Of a DNA stretch of 64,000 bases, positions 63,817-64,000 are shown one piece after another. Location of the stretch: assembly GCA_949282195.1 (NCBI GenBank), contig CASDOW010000004.1, positions 25,714 through 89,713 of the forward strand. Reading direction: 5' to 3'. Origin of the DNA: an uncultured bacterium (GTDB taxonomy: Bacteria; Cyanobacteriota; Vampirovibrionia; Gastranaerophilales; Gastranaerophilaceae). The position numbers and the translations under genes were made by a program. A model generated the notes under the pieces. The model had not been told where the DNA came from. It saw nothing but the letters and a program-made list of their open reading frames with translations, and searched no databases. The stretch's first letter is position 1. Each line of letters opens with the position of its first letter.

Positions 63817-64000
63817 CTATACTAAACTTAGTGCAATTGATGGCGCTTGATTTGCTTGAGCCAACAATGATGTTGATACTTGTTGAAGTATTTGTTGTTG
63901 GGTGAAGTTTGAAGCTTCAGCAGCAACATCAGCGTCTGTTATGATTGATTTAGCGCTTGATAAGTTTTCATATTGAGTTGTCAAAGTATCAAGAGCTGAT
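63817..64000 (-). CDS. Flagellin, C-terminal end (N-terminus outside window)
   Basis: The last 61 codons of a flagellin on the minus strand. The visible residues include [37 protein letters not shown] and the terminal [20 protein letters not shown]. These match the conserved D0/D1 C-terminal helix that packs in the filament core (typical ending [15 protein letters not shown]). The stop is at 63817-63819, and the terminator lies about 40 bp further. The upstream part and promoter are beyond the window. Confidence 0.93.
   Translation of the reverse strand, partial: SALDTLTTQYENLSSAKSIITDADVAAEASNFTQQQILQQVSTSLLAQANQAPSIALSLV

Noticed and set aside
1..64000. CRISPR array, transposase or integrase associated with the tRNA-Val site
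   Set aside because: I saw no evenly spaced direct repeats, and the only tyrosine recombinase (31774-32661) is Xer-like and 12 kb away.

Overview
The window is about 64 kb of very AT-rich (roughly 28% GC by eye), densely coding bacterial DNA. It fits a flagellated, anaerobic member of the non-photosynthetic sister group of Cyanobacteria (Vampirovibrionia/Melainabacteria, most likely Gastranaerophilales). The grounds are two Ski2/HelY-type RNA helicases, the MEP-pathway gene ispG, a class I hybrid-cluster protein, a flagellin gene, and proteins that start with an 'MRINP.../VEFRG'-like N-terminal tract. I believe that tract is common in this order, but I could not check it. The taxonomic call is an inference.

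Layout. 1-5.1 kb: pheT (3' part off the window), rqcH, and divergently nadD-yqeK. 5.1-11.1 kb: a minus-strand run of proS, a gatD-like amidotransferase, coaX, dut and a HelY-like helicase. 11.2-15.5 kb: three consecutive, strongly diverged NuoL/M/N (antiporter-like) membrane proteins with no other complex I genes. 15.5-24.2 kb: a small secreted protein, ispG, a GT-C glycosyltransferase, a phosphodiesterase, a TPR protein, a 51-residue protein, a two-TM protein, gatA and a YraN nuclease. 24.2-29 kb: a tightly packed operon of NfeD-like, response regulator, histidine kinase, tadA and a TIGR02757-like gene, preceded by a metallophosphoesterase. 29.1-35.8 kb: dgt, bioA, a Xer recombinase, an acyl-CoA synthetase, a second histidine kinase and a TPR protein. 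35.8-42.6 kb: a purine operon purS-purQ-purL-purF-purM-purND, in which PurN and PurD are one polypeptide. 42.7-48.4 kb: an MsbA-like exporter, tRNA-Val(TAC), and a two-gene restriction-modification module (nuclease-methylase fusion plus specificity subunit). The 3' end of the module lies in a duplicated copy of the tRNA 3' end, 221 bp from the original. 48.5-53.1 kb: a BCP peroxiredoxin, a mini-SMC-like protein, a secreted M48 protease with a secreted partner, and hcp plus a cupin. 53.1-64 kb: a giant Clp/FtsH chimera, a UvrD helicase with a C-terminal Fe-S nuclease, a zinc alcohol dehydrogenase, a glycine-zipper protein, a second Ski2-like helicase and the 3' end of a flagellin gene.

The item I find most unusual is the 1008-residue protein at 53150-56176. 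It has a Clp N-domain, a ClpB/C-D1-like AAA module and an FtsH-like AAA module whose Walker motifs are both destroyed, then an apparently intact M41 zinc protease (HEAGH). It is soluble rather than membrane-anchored. Next come the antiporter-like trio, the tRNA 3'-end duplication beside the restriction module, the purN-purD fusion and the mini-SMC protein.

Most genes are housekeeping: translation, nucleotide and isoprenoid synthesis, RNA turnover and cell envelope. Genes overlap often and intergenic gaps are short. All calls come from reading the sequence and remembered family motifs; no database search or structure prediction was run.
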